From NCBI GenBank assembly GCA_002448875.1, contig DKAS01000041.1, forward strand, positions 11,143 to 36,666: a stretch of 25,524 nt of DNA, in the 5' to 3' direction. This DNA is from Proteobacteria bacterium UBA6920. GTDB lineage: Bacteria; Pseudomonadota; Gammaproteobacteria; SG8-11. The notes under the pieces are model-generated. The model made no database searches. It was given only the letters and a program-made list of their open reading frames with translations, and was not told the DNA's origin. Position numbers and translations under genes: made by a program. Of this stretch, positions 1 through 7,709 are shown in pieces. How positions within the stretch are numbered: the first letter of the stretch is position 1; every line of letters starts with the position of its first letter.

Positions 1-521
1 AGTGCACCCTGCGGCAGGATGCGCTGCAGCTCCTGGGCGATCAGCGGATCGTTCATCTGCACGCCTGCTTCCTCCGCCAGATACGGAGCCAGCGTCGCCG
101 GATAGCTGGCCGGCGGGTGGAGATCGACGGGGATGTTGTAGCGTATCGGCTTGGCGTTGACCGTGTAGCTGTATTTGATCAGGTTGCGGCCTTCCACCCC
201 GGCGGCCTGCCATTCCGCCAGCCGATTCAGGCCTTCGTTGCGGTAGGCGACGGTGAAGTTGCCGGCGGCATTGGTTTCCTCCAGGATGATTTGCCGATCG
301 TCGGACCGCGGCAGGAAGGTGCGGACGGAAATATCCTCGCCGTGGCCGTCCACCTGCATGCTCACGTCCACTTCATAGTTTTCCGCGGGTACCAGGGCGT
401 CCAGGGTGTAGTCGAGGACGAACAATTTGTAGCTCATGATGCCCAGCGGGGTGAGCATCGTCAGCGCCAGCACCAGCAGATAGATTGCGCGTTGCGGTTT
501 GCGGGAATCAGGGCCGGACAT
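1..521 (-). CDS. Inactive transglutaminase / 7TM (UUP1-like) membrane protein, N-terminal part
   Basis: The gene runs off the left edge; 173 codons are visible. Residues 12-29 form one hydrophobic segment after a basic start, followed by a beta-rich extracytoplasmic region with the stretches YKLFVLDYTL (31-40), VDVSMQVDGHGEDISVRTFLP (51-71) and NRLAEWQAAG (99-108). I recognise this as the N-terminal pattern of the UUP1 family, in which a degenerate transglutaminase domain is followed by seven membrane helices; the helices would lie outside the window. The family is usually encoded beside an alpha-L-glutamate ligase-like ATP-grasp protein and a RimB-like aspartyl protease, so a role in peptide ligation or signalling is plausible but unproven. 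The start was chosen at 521 because GGAGG lies 7 bases upstream; an in-frame ATG at 527 is only 1 base from it. The gene follows a TPR lipoprotein gene on the same strand by 76 bases and may share its transcript. The family call rests on pattern recall only. Confidence 0.65.
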   Translation of the reverse strand, partial: MSGPDSRKPQRAIYLLVLALTMLTPLGIMSYKLFVLDYTLDALVPAENYEVDVSMQVDGHGEDISVRTFLPRSDDRQIILEETNAAGNFTVAYRNEGLNRLAEWQAAGVEGRNLIKYSYTVNAKPIRYNIPVDLHPPASYPATLAPYLAEEAGVQMNDPLIAQELQRILPQGA

Positions 522-597
522 CGGCATGCCTCCGGAGACTAATCTTGGCTTCCCTGCCTGTCGTCGATGTCCGACCCATGGTTCTCATTCCTCCAGC

Positions 598-2079
598 TTA
601 CGGGCAGTAGGCCGCGTGGGTGGTATCGGGGGTCGGGCTGATGGCGTCCAGGTGCAGCTGGGCGCTGGTAGCCGAGGTGGTGCCAGGATAGGTATTCACG
701 ACCAGTTGCATCTGCGTCTTTTCACTGGCGCAATTGCCGGTGCCCAGGCTGTTTATACCGGCATCGTGGTAGGTTTCGCCGATACGGAACGCGGCGTTGT
801 CCACCAGGGTGCTGGTGCTGAAGTTGTTGATCACCTTCTGGTACTCGCTGCGCGCGGTGACCAGATCGCTGAGCGTCAGGGTGGCGATGCCGCGCATGTG
901 ATAGGACTTGCCGATGTACATCTGTGCGTCATCTTCCGAGCTGGAGCCGGGGTAGAGACTGAATACCTTGGTGAATTCCACCAGTGCCGTGTCATAAAGC
1001 GACGGAGTTGCAGTGGCAGCCGCTTCGTTGTAATAAGTACGGCCGATCTGGAACTGGGCATTGTCGATCAGGGTGCTGGTGGGGTAGGTGCTGATCATGA
1101 GGGTATATTCATCACGCGCCTGCTGCAACGTGGTATGTGTCGGCGGTTCCCACTGGTGATAGCTGCGGCCGATGTAGTACTCGGCGGAATCCACCGAGGT
1201 GCCGGTGGGGTAGTTGCTCAGCACCAGATTGAAATTTTCCAGCGCGGATTGCAGCAGGTTGTTGACGTTGGTCATTTGTTGCGAGCTCATGGTCGCGCCA
1301 TTAGCGGTGAGCGAGGACACCATATCACTGGCTTCGTTGTAATAGGTGCGGCCGATCTGGAACTGGGCGTTGTCCAGCCAGGTGCTGGTGGAGTGGTTCA
1401 TGACCTTGTTGTATTCCTGGCGTGCGGTGACGTAGTCACTCATGGCGTGGTAGCAGCGCGCCAGGTAGTACTGGGAGTCGTCCACCTTGGGCGAGGTGGA
1501 GTGATTGTTCAGGATGTCCACGAACTTGCTGATTGCGGTATTGAGCGCGCCGGTATCGGGGGGTGTCGTATTGCCCTGATCAAAATACGTTTTGGCGATT
1601 TCATAGCGCGCGTCTTCCAGAGCGTCGCTGGTGGGGTAGCTGTCCAGCACCAGCTGGTACTGGGTGCGGGCGGCGCTGTAATTGCCCTGGGCGTGTTCGG
1701 TCTTGCCTTTCCAGAACACCGCGTTGTCCTCCACGGGGCTGCCCGGGTAATTGTTGATTACGGTATTGAACTCGCTCTTCGCCGTGCTGTAGTCGGCCAG
1801 CTGGTAAGCAATCTTGCCTTTGAGATAGTGGGCGTCATCGGCCGCGGTGCCATTGGGATAGTCGCGCAGGATCTGGTCGACAATGGCTTGGGCATCGGTG
1901 TAGAGCTTCTGCGCATACAGCGCTTCGGCATCCAGCAGCAGCACTTCGTCCTGGCCGCTGGCGCCGCCACCACCGCCGCCGCCACAGCCGGGCAGCAGTA
2001 CCAGCAGAAACATCACGGCCAATACTGTGCCGGGACGGCAGAGCAAACGGCTAACCGGGTTAGGGGGCAGGGTCTTCAT
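598..2079 (-). CDS. TPR-repeat lipoprotein (paralogue 1)
   Basis: A 493-residue protein with a signal sequence ending in a lipobox-like LLPGC (Cys32, with an unusual proline at -2), then a run of glycines and about eight or nine tetratricopeptide-like repeats. Repeats carry the signature 'D(D/N)AxxxxGrxYY...ydxAxxeyxxvxxxYPxSxxxD', as in BamD/YbgF-type outer-membrane-anchored TPR proteins. This suggests a periplasmic protein-binding scaffold anchored to the outer membrane; the partner is unknown. The C-terminus (NCASEKTQMQLVVNTYPGTTS ... YCP) closely matches that of the neighbouring paralogue, so the two arose by tandem duplication. The start is fixed by GAGGA 7 bases upstream of ATG 2079. 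A UUP1-like gene lies 76 bases downstream on the same strand. A motif shared with the paralogue lies 96 bases upstream of the start. A very long ORF on the opposite strand is a shadow of this repeat-rich coding sequence. Confidence 0.85.
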   Translation of the reverse strand: MKTLPPNPVSRLLCRPGTVLAVMFLLVLLPGCGGGGGGGASGQDEVLLLDAEALYAQKLYTDAQAIVDQILRDYPNGTAADDAHYLKGKIAYQLADYSTAKSEFNTVINNYPGSPVEDNAVFWKGKTEHAQGNYSAARTQYQLVLDSYPTSDALEDARYEIAKTYFDQGNTTPPDTGALNTAISKFVDILNNHSTSPKVDDSQYYLARCYHAMSDYVTARQEYNKVMNHSTSTWLDNAQFQIGRTYYNEASDMVSSLTANGATMSSQQMTNVNNLLQSALENFNLVLSNYPTGTSVDSAEYYIGRSYHQWEPPTHTTLQQARDEYTLMISTYPTSTLIDNAQFQIGRTYYNEAAATATPSLYDTALVEFTKVFSLYPGSSSEDDAQMYIGKSYHMRGIATLTLSDLVTARSEYQKVINNFSTSTLVDNAAFRIGETYHDAGINSLGTGNCASEKTQMQLVVNTYPGTTSATSAQLHLDAISPTPDTTHAAYCP

Positions 2080-2141
2080 AAACGGGTCCTCGCAACAATG
2101 TTTTCGGGTCTAGGAGTTCGCAAATCGACACAATCTGTTGC

Positions 2142-2190
2142 GGTATATTCTGTACTATCTTTAATAATATTTATGGGAAAAACATCCCAA
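2142..2190 (-). promoter_or_regulatory. Shared upstream motif of TPR lipoprotein 1
   Basis: The AT-rich stretch between the two TPR genes (2080-2407) contains GGTATATTCT at 2142-2151 and the palindrome GGGAAAAACATCCCAA at 2175-2190 (GGGA...TCCC arms), 96 bases from the ATG at 2079. Almost the same pair occurs before the paralogue (3994-4003 and 4020-4036), at nearly the same distance from its start. The rest of both leaders is clearly different, so the match looks selected, or is a remnant of the duplication. It could be an operator plus promoter element; no known regulator consensus is recognised. Confidence 0.4.
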
Positions 2191-2333
2191 AAACGAAATA
2201 AGATTTTATCTTCTGGGCAACAAATAAGCTATTAAGGTTTTCTTACAAACCCCTTGCCGGATTGTTCATCAGGTCCGGAAGACGAAATATATTTTTTATA
2301 AAACAATAAAATAGAGAGAGGCTGCAAACCGAA

Positions 2334-2360
2334 GGCGCGGCCGGTGTGACCGGCCGCGCC
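2334..2360 (-). terminator. Hairpin downstream of TPR lipoprotein 2
   Basis: Perfect 12-bp inverted repeat GGCGCGGCCGGT / ACCGGCCGCGCC around a 3-base loop, 48 bases beyond the stop codon of the 2408-3928 gene. On the minus strand it is followed by a moderately T-rich stretch rather than a clean T-run, so it is a plausible but not textbook intrinsic terminator. It would separate the transcripts of the two paralogues. Confidence 0.55.
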
Positions 2361-2407
2361 ACCGGGGTCGTCCCTGACTACCCGCCGTCCGTGAACGAGC
2401 TTCGCCC

Positions 2408-3928
2408 TTAGGGGCAAAATCCGTGGCTGGCATCCACCGCATTGGCGCCGTCCAGATGGGACTGGGCGCTGGCGGCCGAGGTGGTGCCGGGAAAATCATT
2501 GATCACTTTCTGCATCTGGGCCTTTTCGGCGGCGCAGTTGCCGCTGCCCAGGTTGTTAGCACCGGCGTCATGGTAGGTTTCGCCGATGCGGAACGCCGAG
2601 TTGTCGCGCAGGGTGCTGGTGGGGTAGCCGTCGACGACCTTCTGGTATTCGCTGCGGGCGGTGACCAGGTCGGCCTCGTTGAGGGTGGCGACGCCGCGCA
2701 TGTGGTAGCACTTGCCGATGTAGTGCTGAGCGTCATCGTCGGCGCTGGCGCCGGGGTACAGGGTCAATACCTTGAGGAACTGTTCCAGGGCGGTATTGAA
2801 CAAGGCAACCTTATCCACCGCGGCCGCGGCCAGAGCTTCGCCATAATAGGTTCGGCCAATCTGCAGCTGGGCGTTGTCGGCGAATACGCTGCCGGGATAG
2901 TTGGCGATCAGGACGTCATAGTGGGCGCGCGCCTGGGTGTAGTCCGGCGGTTCCATCTGGTGGTAGCTGCGGCCCAAATAGTATTGGGCGGAATCGGCAG
3001 AGGTGCTGGCCGGGTAAGTGCTCAGCAGTAGGTTGAAGGCGGCGATGGCTTTGTTCAGCGTGGCATTAATATCGGTGGCGGCCGCCGGTGGTACGGTCGC
3101 GGCCAGGTCGCTGGCTTCGTTGTAATAGGTGCGGCCGAGCTGGTATTGGGCGTTGTCGATCCAGACGCTGGTCGGATGAGTGTCGATCAGGCTCTGGTAG
3201 CGGGTGCGGGCATTGGTGTAGTCGCTCAGCGCGTGATAGCTGCGCGCCAGATAATACAGCGAATCGTCGACCTTGATCGAGGTCGGGTGGTTGTTGAGGA
3301 TGTCCAGGAAACCATTAATGGCGGTGGTCACGGCCACGCTGTCCGGCGGGGTGGTGTTGCCGGCGTCATACCAGGTTTTCGCCACTTCGTAGCGCGCGTT
3401 TTCCACCACGTCGCCATTGGGGAACTGATCCAGCACCTGTTGGTAATAGGCGCGGGCGGCGGCATAGTGGTTTTGCACGTGTTCGGTCTTGCCCGACCAG
3501 TAGATGCAGTTTTCCAGCACGTTGCTGCTGGGATAGTCGTTGATGACCTGGCCGAACTCCCGCGCGGCGCCAGCATAGTCGGCGTTCTGGTAGGCGATCT
3601 TGCCCGACAGGTAATGGGCATCGTCCGCCCACGCGCCGCTGGCATAGTCGCGTAACAGCTGATTCAGCAGGGTTTGCGCCTGCGCGTAGTCCTTCTGCGA
3701 GTACAGGGCGTCGGCCTGGGCATACAAAATTTCGTCCTTGCCTCCGCCTCCGTTGCCGTTGCCGTTACCGTTGCCACTACTGTTATTCGCGCCGCCCAGG
3801 GTTGTCGCGCCGCCAGCACCGCCGCCACCGCAGGCTGGCAGTAACAGGATCGCCGTCAACAGGGCGGAAACGGATAAGCTATTTAACCACCGCCGGGGGG
3901 CAGTGAAGCAGAAGGGGTGCGCGCACAT
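2408..3928 (-). CDS. TPR-repeat lipoprotein (paralogue 2)
   Basis: A 506-residue paralogue of the neighbouring 598-2079 product: signal sequence with lipobox-like LLPAC (Cys33), a Gly/Asn-rich linker, then about eight or nine TPR-like repeats with the same phrases (ADDAHYLSGKIAYQNADY, YYLARSYHALSDY, QLGRTYYNEASDL) and the same end (NCAAEKAQMQ...FCP). It is predicted to be an outer-membrane-anchored periplasmic scaffold of the BamD/YbgF TPR type; its partner is unknown. The start at 3928 was chosen over an upstream in-frame ATG because AAGGA lies 8 bases before it and the signal peptide begins cleanly there. The linker after the lipid-anchored cysteine is longer than in paralogue 1 and contains a Gly-Asn repeat coded by a hexanucleotide repeat. 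A hairpin downstream separates it from paralogue 1. Confidence 0.85.
   Translation of the reverse strand: MCAHPFCFTAPRRWLNSLSVSALLTAILLLPACGGGGAGGATTLGGANNSSGNGNGNGNGGGGKDEILYAQADALYSQKDYAQAQTLLNQLLRDYASGAWADDAHYLSGKIAYQNADYAGAAREFGQVINDYPSSNVLENCIYWSGKTEHVQNHYAAARAYYQQVLDQFPNGDVVENARYEVAKTWYDAGNTTPPDSVAVTTAINGFLDILNNHPTSIKVDDSLYYLARSYHALSDYTNARTRYQSLIDTHPTSVWIDNAQYQLGRTYYNEASDLAATVPPAAATDINATLNKAIAAFNLLLSTYPASTSADSAQYYLGRSYHQMEPPDYTQARAHYDVLIANYPGSVFADNAQLQIGRTYYGEALAAAAVDKVALFNTALEQFLKVLTLYPGASADDDAQHYIGKCYHMRGVATLNEADLVTARSEYQKVVDGYPTSTLRDNSAFRIGETYHDAGANNLGSGNCAAEKAQMQKVINDFPGTTSAASAQSHLDGANAVDASHGFCP
3751..3774. repeat. Hexanucleotide tandem repeat in lipoprotein linker
   Basis: Four copies of CGTTGC (one with a single A for G) inside the TPR lipoprotein 2 gene; on the coding strand they read as a Gly-Asn repeat just after the lipid anchor. 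Slippage would change linker length in steps of two residues without shifting the frame. Confidence 0.7.
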
Positions 3929-3993
3929 CGTGTGTTTCCTTAAAAAACAACCGCATGTAGGATGCGGTTGAGCGTATTGCAATCAAATATCGG

Positions 3994-4036
3994 GGTGTAT
4001 TCTTGTGGAGAGAAAATAAGGGAAAAATATCCCAAA
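3994..4036 (-). promoter_or_regulatory. Shared upstream motif of TPR lipoprotein 2
   Basis: GGTGTATTCT at 3994-4003 and the palindrome GGGAAAAATATCCCAAA at 4020-4036, 92 bases upstream of the ATG at 3928. They match the pair seen before the paralogue at 2142-2190; the gap between the two elements differs by 7 bases. The site lies in an AT-rich 293-base divergent gap, so it could also affect the MFS gene at 4222. The function is inferred from conservation between the two copies only. Confidence 0.4.
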
Positions 4037-4221
4037 TGTCAAATCGAATTTTGATATCAAACTTTGCCATGTTATCTCAAAGTATCGCCATTACCCGGCG
4101 CTATGGTCTATTCGCTCTAGTTATCAAGAGCTTGTCGTGAGCTGGGTGGTTGCTAATCATGACGCTTAGCGGGGCTCCGCGCCGGTTTACTTGGTCGGTG
4201 CTATCTATAAGAATAAGCGCG

Positions 4222-5382
4222 ATGCCCACCTTCCTGTCCCGCACCGTCGTCATTCTCAGCCTGGTGTCGTTTATCAACGATGCCGCCAGCGAAATGATTT
4301 CACCGCTGCTGCCTATTTTCCTCACTGCCACCCTGGGTGCCGGACCAGCAGTGGTGGGTTTGGTGGAGGGGGTGGCGGAAGCCACGGCCAGTCTATTGAA
4401 GTTGGTGTCCGGGCGGCTGGCGGACCGGGGCTGGAATGCCAAGGGGCTGGTGCTGGGAGGGTACAGTCTGTCCAACGGCCTGCGGCCGCTGATCGGTCTG
4501 GCCCTGGGCTGGGGCTGGGTGCTGGCCTTGCGTTTTGCCGACCGCATCGGCAAGGGGCTGCGCACCGCGCCGCGGGACGCGATGATCGCCGCCAGCACCC
4601 GCGACGACATGCGCGGCCGTGCCTTTGGTTTTCACCGCGCCCTGGATCACGCGGGGGCGGTGCTGGGACCGCTGCTGGCATTCGCCCTGTTGCAGTCGGG
4701 CGCGGATCTGCGCCAGGTGTTTCTGTATTCGCTGGCACCGGGGGTGCTGGTCGTACTGTTATTGCTGTTCGGTCTGCCGCCGGCGCCGGCGGCGCTGCCG
4801 CCACCGGTGGCGCCCCTGCGCTGGCGCGGTTTGGATGTGCGTTTGCGCGCACTGGTGGTGGCGGCCGGCGGCCTGGCCCTGGCCACCACCCCGGAAGCCT
4901 TCCTGGTGCTGTGGGCGCAGGACCGCGGCCTGGCGGTGGTCTGGATTCCATTATTATGGGCGGCCGCCCATGGGGTGAAGACCCTGGTGGCCCTGCCCGG
5001 CGGCTACTGGTCCGATCGGTATGGCCGGTTGCCGGTGCTGGTGTGCGGCTGGGGCCTGCGGGTGTTGATGCTGATCTTGCTGGCCTTTACCGGCACCGAT
5101 GTCGGTTTGATCTGGATTTTGTTCCTGGCCTACGCCGGCAGCCTGGCCCTGACCGAGGGCGCCGAACGGGCGCTGATCGGTGACTATGCCGCCCCGGGTC
5201 AGAAAGCCACGGCTTTCGGTTTGTACCACATGATCAGCGGTGTGCTGGCCCTGCCCGGTGCCCTGCTGTTCGGCGGGTTGTGGCAATGGGCCGGCCAGAC
5301 CACCGCTTTTCTCGTTGCGGCGGTGTTGACGGTGGCCGCGGTGCTGGCGCTGCTGCTACTGGCGAAGCGTCCTGCCGCCTGA
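4222..5382 (+). CDS. MFS transporter
   Basis: A 386-residue polytopic membrane protein with about twelve hydrophobic segments. It has the start typical of one MFS subgroup (SFINDAASEMISPLLPIFL, residues 16-34), the loop 2-3 motif GRLADRGW (64-71) and the segment RFADRIGKGLRTAPRDAMIA after helix 4. It probably moves a small solute or drug across the inner membrane; the substrate cannot be read from sequence. The start at 4222 was chosen because homologous sequence begins here; 24 further in-frame codons upstream look like non-coding sequence. The ribosome binding site is weak. It is divergent from the TPR lipoprotein gene and has no obvious operon partner. Confidence 0.85.
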   Translation: MPTFLSRTVVILSLVSFINDAASEMISPLLPIFLTATLGAGPAVVGLVEGVAEATASLLKLVSGRLADRGWNAKGLVLGGYSLSNGLRPLIGLALGWGWVLALRFADRIGKGLRTAPRDAMIAASTRDDMRGRAFGFHRALDHAGAVLGPLLAFALLQSGADLRQVFLYSLAPGVLVVLLLLFGLPPAPAALPPPVAPLRWRGLDVRLRALVVAAGGLALATTPEAFLVLWAQDRGLAVVWIPLLWAAAHGVKTLVALPGGYWSDRYGRLPVLVCGWGLRVLMLILLAFTGTDVGLIWILFLAYAGSLALTEGAERALIGDYAAPGQKATAFGLYHMISGVLALPGALLFGGLWQWAGQTTAFLVAAVLTVAAVLALLLLAKRPAA

Positions 5383-5558
5383 AACAACGGCGACCGGCGT
5401 GACTATTCCGTGGCGAAACTAAGCCCGGTTCTCAAAGTTTTTCCCGCATCTGGCCGCTATCGTGAGTTGTGATTCGGATACCTCGAAAGTCCTGCTACCG
5501 AATTGCTATAAAGATATACATTCCCCTGAAATTCACCCTGGTCGCCGTGGAGGTTTCG

Positions 5559-6872
5559 ATGTTGCGCAGCCGTTCTTCTACCTACTTGTTCATAGCCTTA
5601 GCCACCCTGGCCGTCGGTGCCTGTTCCGATGGCGGCGGCAAGAAGCATTCCGATCCCATGGGCACCCTGTCGGTCACCGTCCGCGACGGTGCGGACAGCA
5701 CCCTGCTGGCAGGAGTGCGGGTGCTGGTGTTTGATGCCAATACCAATCAGCCGGCGGCCGATGCCCTGACCACCAACAGCAGCGGCGTGGCCAGCGAGAA
5801 AGTCGCGCCCGGTACCTATTACGTGAAACTCAGCGCCCTGCACTATGAATCGTCACCGGCGGCCGGGGTTAGCGCGCTGCCATTGAACGTGGTCAAGGGC
5901 CAGGCTACCAGCACCGAAATCAATTTGTTTGCCACCGGTGATACCAGTACCGGCAGCATCAGCGGCAAGGTCAGTGATGGCACCGCGGCCATGGCCGGCG
6001 TGCTGGTGGTGGCCACCGATGTTGGCGGCAGCGTGGCCTACAGCTCGACCTCCGATCAGAGCGGATACTATGTGATTTACAATACGCCCGCGTCCACCTA
6101 CAAGGTCAAAGCGTGGGATGCCGGCTACGGTTCCAATGAAGTCGACGCCACCGTGGTGCAGGCGACGGCAACGCCCAATATCGATGTGACGCTGACTGCC
6201 GGCGCCGGCGTGACGGTCAGCGGCGCGGTGACCTTCCTGGCCACCAACAACGGCGAGGTCGATGTGTCGCTGGTGCATCCTCTGACCCGCGATGTCATTC
6301 CGGGAACGCTTACCCATACCTCGGCTCAGGCGTATTCCATTGCCAGTGTGCCTGACGGCGACTATATCGCTCGCGCCACCTTCGAAAACGACAGTTTCGT
6401 CCTCGACCCGGACTGGATCGTCAAGTTCGGTGAGCCCACGGTGGCTGTCGCCGGTGTTGATGTCGTGCGCGACTTCAGTGTTACCGGCTCGGTCTCCTTG
6501 AGCGGCCCCACCAATCCGGCCGAGGACACCACACCGGTGGTGGTGGACACGCTGACGCCGACCTTTACCTGGGTCGCTTATCCCAGCACTTCGGACTATG
6601 TCATCGAAGTGATCAACGCCAGCGGTCAGGTGATCTGGGGCGGCTTCAGCAACAACTGGGCGACCAAGAATATCGTTATGCCTGCCTCCCAGTTGAGTGC
6701 GGTTTATAGCTTCGATGGTCTCGCTACCGAACCGCTGGTGGACGGCAAAACCTACCGCTGGCGCATTTATGCCAGCAAGGACGCAAATGGTAATTCGGGT
6801 GGCTGGAACCTGATTTCCGCCAGTGAGGACCAGCGCGGTATCTTCAAGGTGGTGCTGCCGGTCGCGCCCTGA
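5559..6872 (+). CDS. Lipoprotein with carboxypeptidase-regulatory-like repeats
   Basis: A 437-residue exported protein. Its signal peptide ends in the lipobox VGAC (Cys22), followed by a short Gly/Lys linker. Two beta-sandwich repeats of the carboxypeptidase regulatory-like type follow (about residues 36-110 and 130-215: 'G.l.vtV.dg....lagV.V...d......Tt..sG.....v..G.Y.vk...GY'). A third related repeat follows (about 220-315), then a fibronectin-III-like C-terminal region with the phrases PTFTWVAYPSTSDYVIEV and GKTYRWRIYASKD. No catalytic motif is visible, so a surface or periplasmic binding or adhesive role is the most that can be said. GGAGG 6 bases before ATG 5559 sets the start. A strong terminator follows, so it is probably the last or only gene of its transcript. 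Confidence 0.8.
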   Translation: MLRSRSSTYLFIALATLAVGACSDGGGKKHSDPMGTLSVTVRDGADSTLLAGVRVLVFDANTNQPAADALTTNSSGVASEKVAPGTYYVKLSALHYESSPAAGVSALPLNVVKGQATSTEINLFATGDTSTGSISGKVSDGTAAMAGVLVVATDVGGSVAYSSTSDQSGYYVIYNTPASTYKVKAWDAGYGSNEVDATVVQATATPNIDVTLTAGAGVTVSGAVTFLATNNGEVDVSLVHPLTRDVIPGTLTHTSAQAYSIASVPDGDYIARATFENDSFVLDPDWIVKFGEPTVAVAGVDVVRDFSVTGSVSLSGPTNPAEDTTPVVVDTLTPTFTWVAYPSTSDYVIEVINASGQVIWGGFSNNWATKNIVMPASQLSAVYSFDGLATEPLVDGKTYRWRIYASKDANGNSGGWNLISASEDQRGIFKVVLPVAP

Positions 6873-6900
6873 GACTATACCTGCTTCTGTGTATAAAACC

Positions 6901-6934
6901 GGGTGGCCTCCTTGTGGGGTCACCCTTTTTATTT
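6901..6934 (+). terminator. Intrinsic terminator after the lipoprotein gene
   Basis: GGGTG/CACCC stem extended inward by G-U and C-G pairs, followed directly by TTTTTATTT. It lies 28 bases after the stop of the 5559-6872 gene. Confidence 0.8.
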
Positions 6935-7144
6935 CCATTCATAGCGAATCAGAATCAATGCATTTTGCCTGCACGGTAACTCGCTGATTTTCAGCTGGAA
7001 AGAATTCGCCCTTCAGTCTTTGGCTGACAATCCTATGAATTACGGAGCGTAGTTTGTTCAATTGTGCCTCCTGAGGTCTCAGTGTTAGATAATTATTAAT
7101 AAACGGGATTTTTATCGAGTTCACTTTCCAGCAGGAGAATGCCC

Positions 7145-7654
7145 ATGATGAAACGAGGCGAAGGCAAGAATCCCAACAAGCTGCCGGGACAGGCTTGGAC
7201 GCCGCCGCCGCGCACCGAGGATCCCTATCTGGCCAGTCGAAAGCTTTCCGATCCGACGGTCTGCCCGGACTGCGGGGTGGTATACCACAACGGGCGCTGG
7301 TCATGGCAGGGGCAAGCGACCTCTGCCGAGAAACATCGTTGTCCGGCGTGCAGCCGCATTCATGATCACGTGCCGGCGGGGGTGCTCAGCCTGGGCGGCG
7401 AATACTATGCAGCGCACCAGGAGGAAATCCTGCAGTTGATTCGCAATCTGGAAGCCCGGGAAAAAGCCCATCATCCGCTGGAGCGCATCATGTCGGTGGA
7501 GGTGGACGCGGCGGCGGGGCGTACGCTGGTCAATTTCACCGGCATACATCTCACCCATGGCGCGGCGCAGGCGGTGCATGCCGCGCACGCGGGCACCATG
7601 AGCAGTCATTACACGGATCGTGATGCGTTACTGCACGCGTCCTGGGAACGATAA
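7145..7654 (+). CDS. BCAM0308-type zinc-ribbon protein
   Basis: A 169-residue soluble protein with two CxxC pairs, CPDC (residues 40-43) and CPAC (66-69), separated by a VVYHNGRWSW stretch. These probably form one zinc ribbon. It continues with RIHDHVPAGVLSLGGEYYAAH and an EKAHHPLERI segment, which I recognise as the pattern of the BCAM0308 family of uncharacterised proteins; the biochemical role is not known. The start at 7145 was chosen because AGGAG is 7 bases upstream; the ATG at 7139 is only one base from it. The gene stands alone on the plus strand, with about 200 bases of moderately AT-rich leader after the previous terminator, and converges on mltF. Confidence 0.75.
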   Translation: MMKRGEGKNPNKLPGQAWTPPPRTEDPYLASRKLSDPTVCPDCGVVYHNGRWSWQGQATSAEKHRCPACSRIHDHVPAGVLSLGGEYYAAHQEEILQLIRNLEAREKAHHPLERIMSVEVDAAAGRTLVNFTGIHLTHGAAQAVHAAHAGTMSSHYTDRDALLHASWER

Positions 7655-7674
7655 GCCGGGACAGCGGCATGTAA

Positions 7675-7709
7675 CCCGCGGCGATATCAGATATCGCCGC
7701 GGGCAATTT
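7675..7709 (+). terminator. Convergent terminator overlapping the mltF 3' end
   Basis: Perfect 13-bp inverted repeat CCCGCGGCGATAT / ATATCGCCGCGGG with loop CAG, followed on the plus strand by CAATTTT. It ends the 7145-7654 transcript. The right arm and loop also code the last residues (ARGDI) and stop codon of mltF on the other strand. Confidence 0.75.

Noticed and set aside
499..2235. 578-codon open frame on the plus strand antisense to TPR lipoprotein 1
   Set aside because: It is the complement of a repeat-rich coding sequence; the minus-strand gene has a ribosome binding site, signal peptide and paralogue, and the plus frame has no sensible domain. The same applies to 2423-3031 and 3146-3655.
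4150..4221. N-terminal extension of the MFS transporter from an upstream TTG or ATG
   Set aside because: The 24 extra residues are not membrane-like, and family sequence begins at the ATG at 4222.
5853..6938. 361-codon minus-strand frame opposite the repeat lipoprotein
   Set aside because: His/Gly/Arg-rich shadow with no family resemblance; it also runs across the terminator of the real gene.
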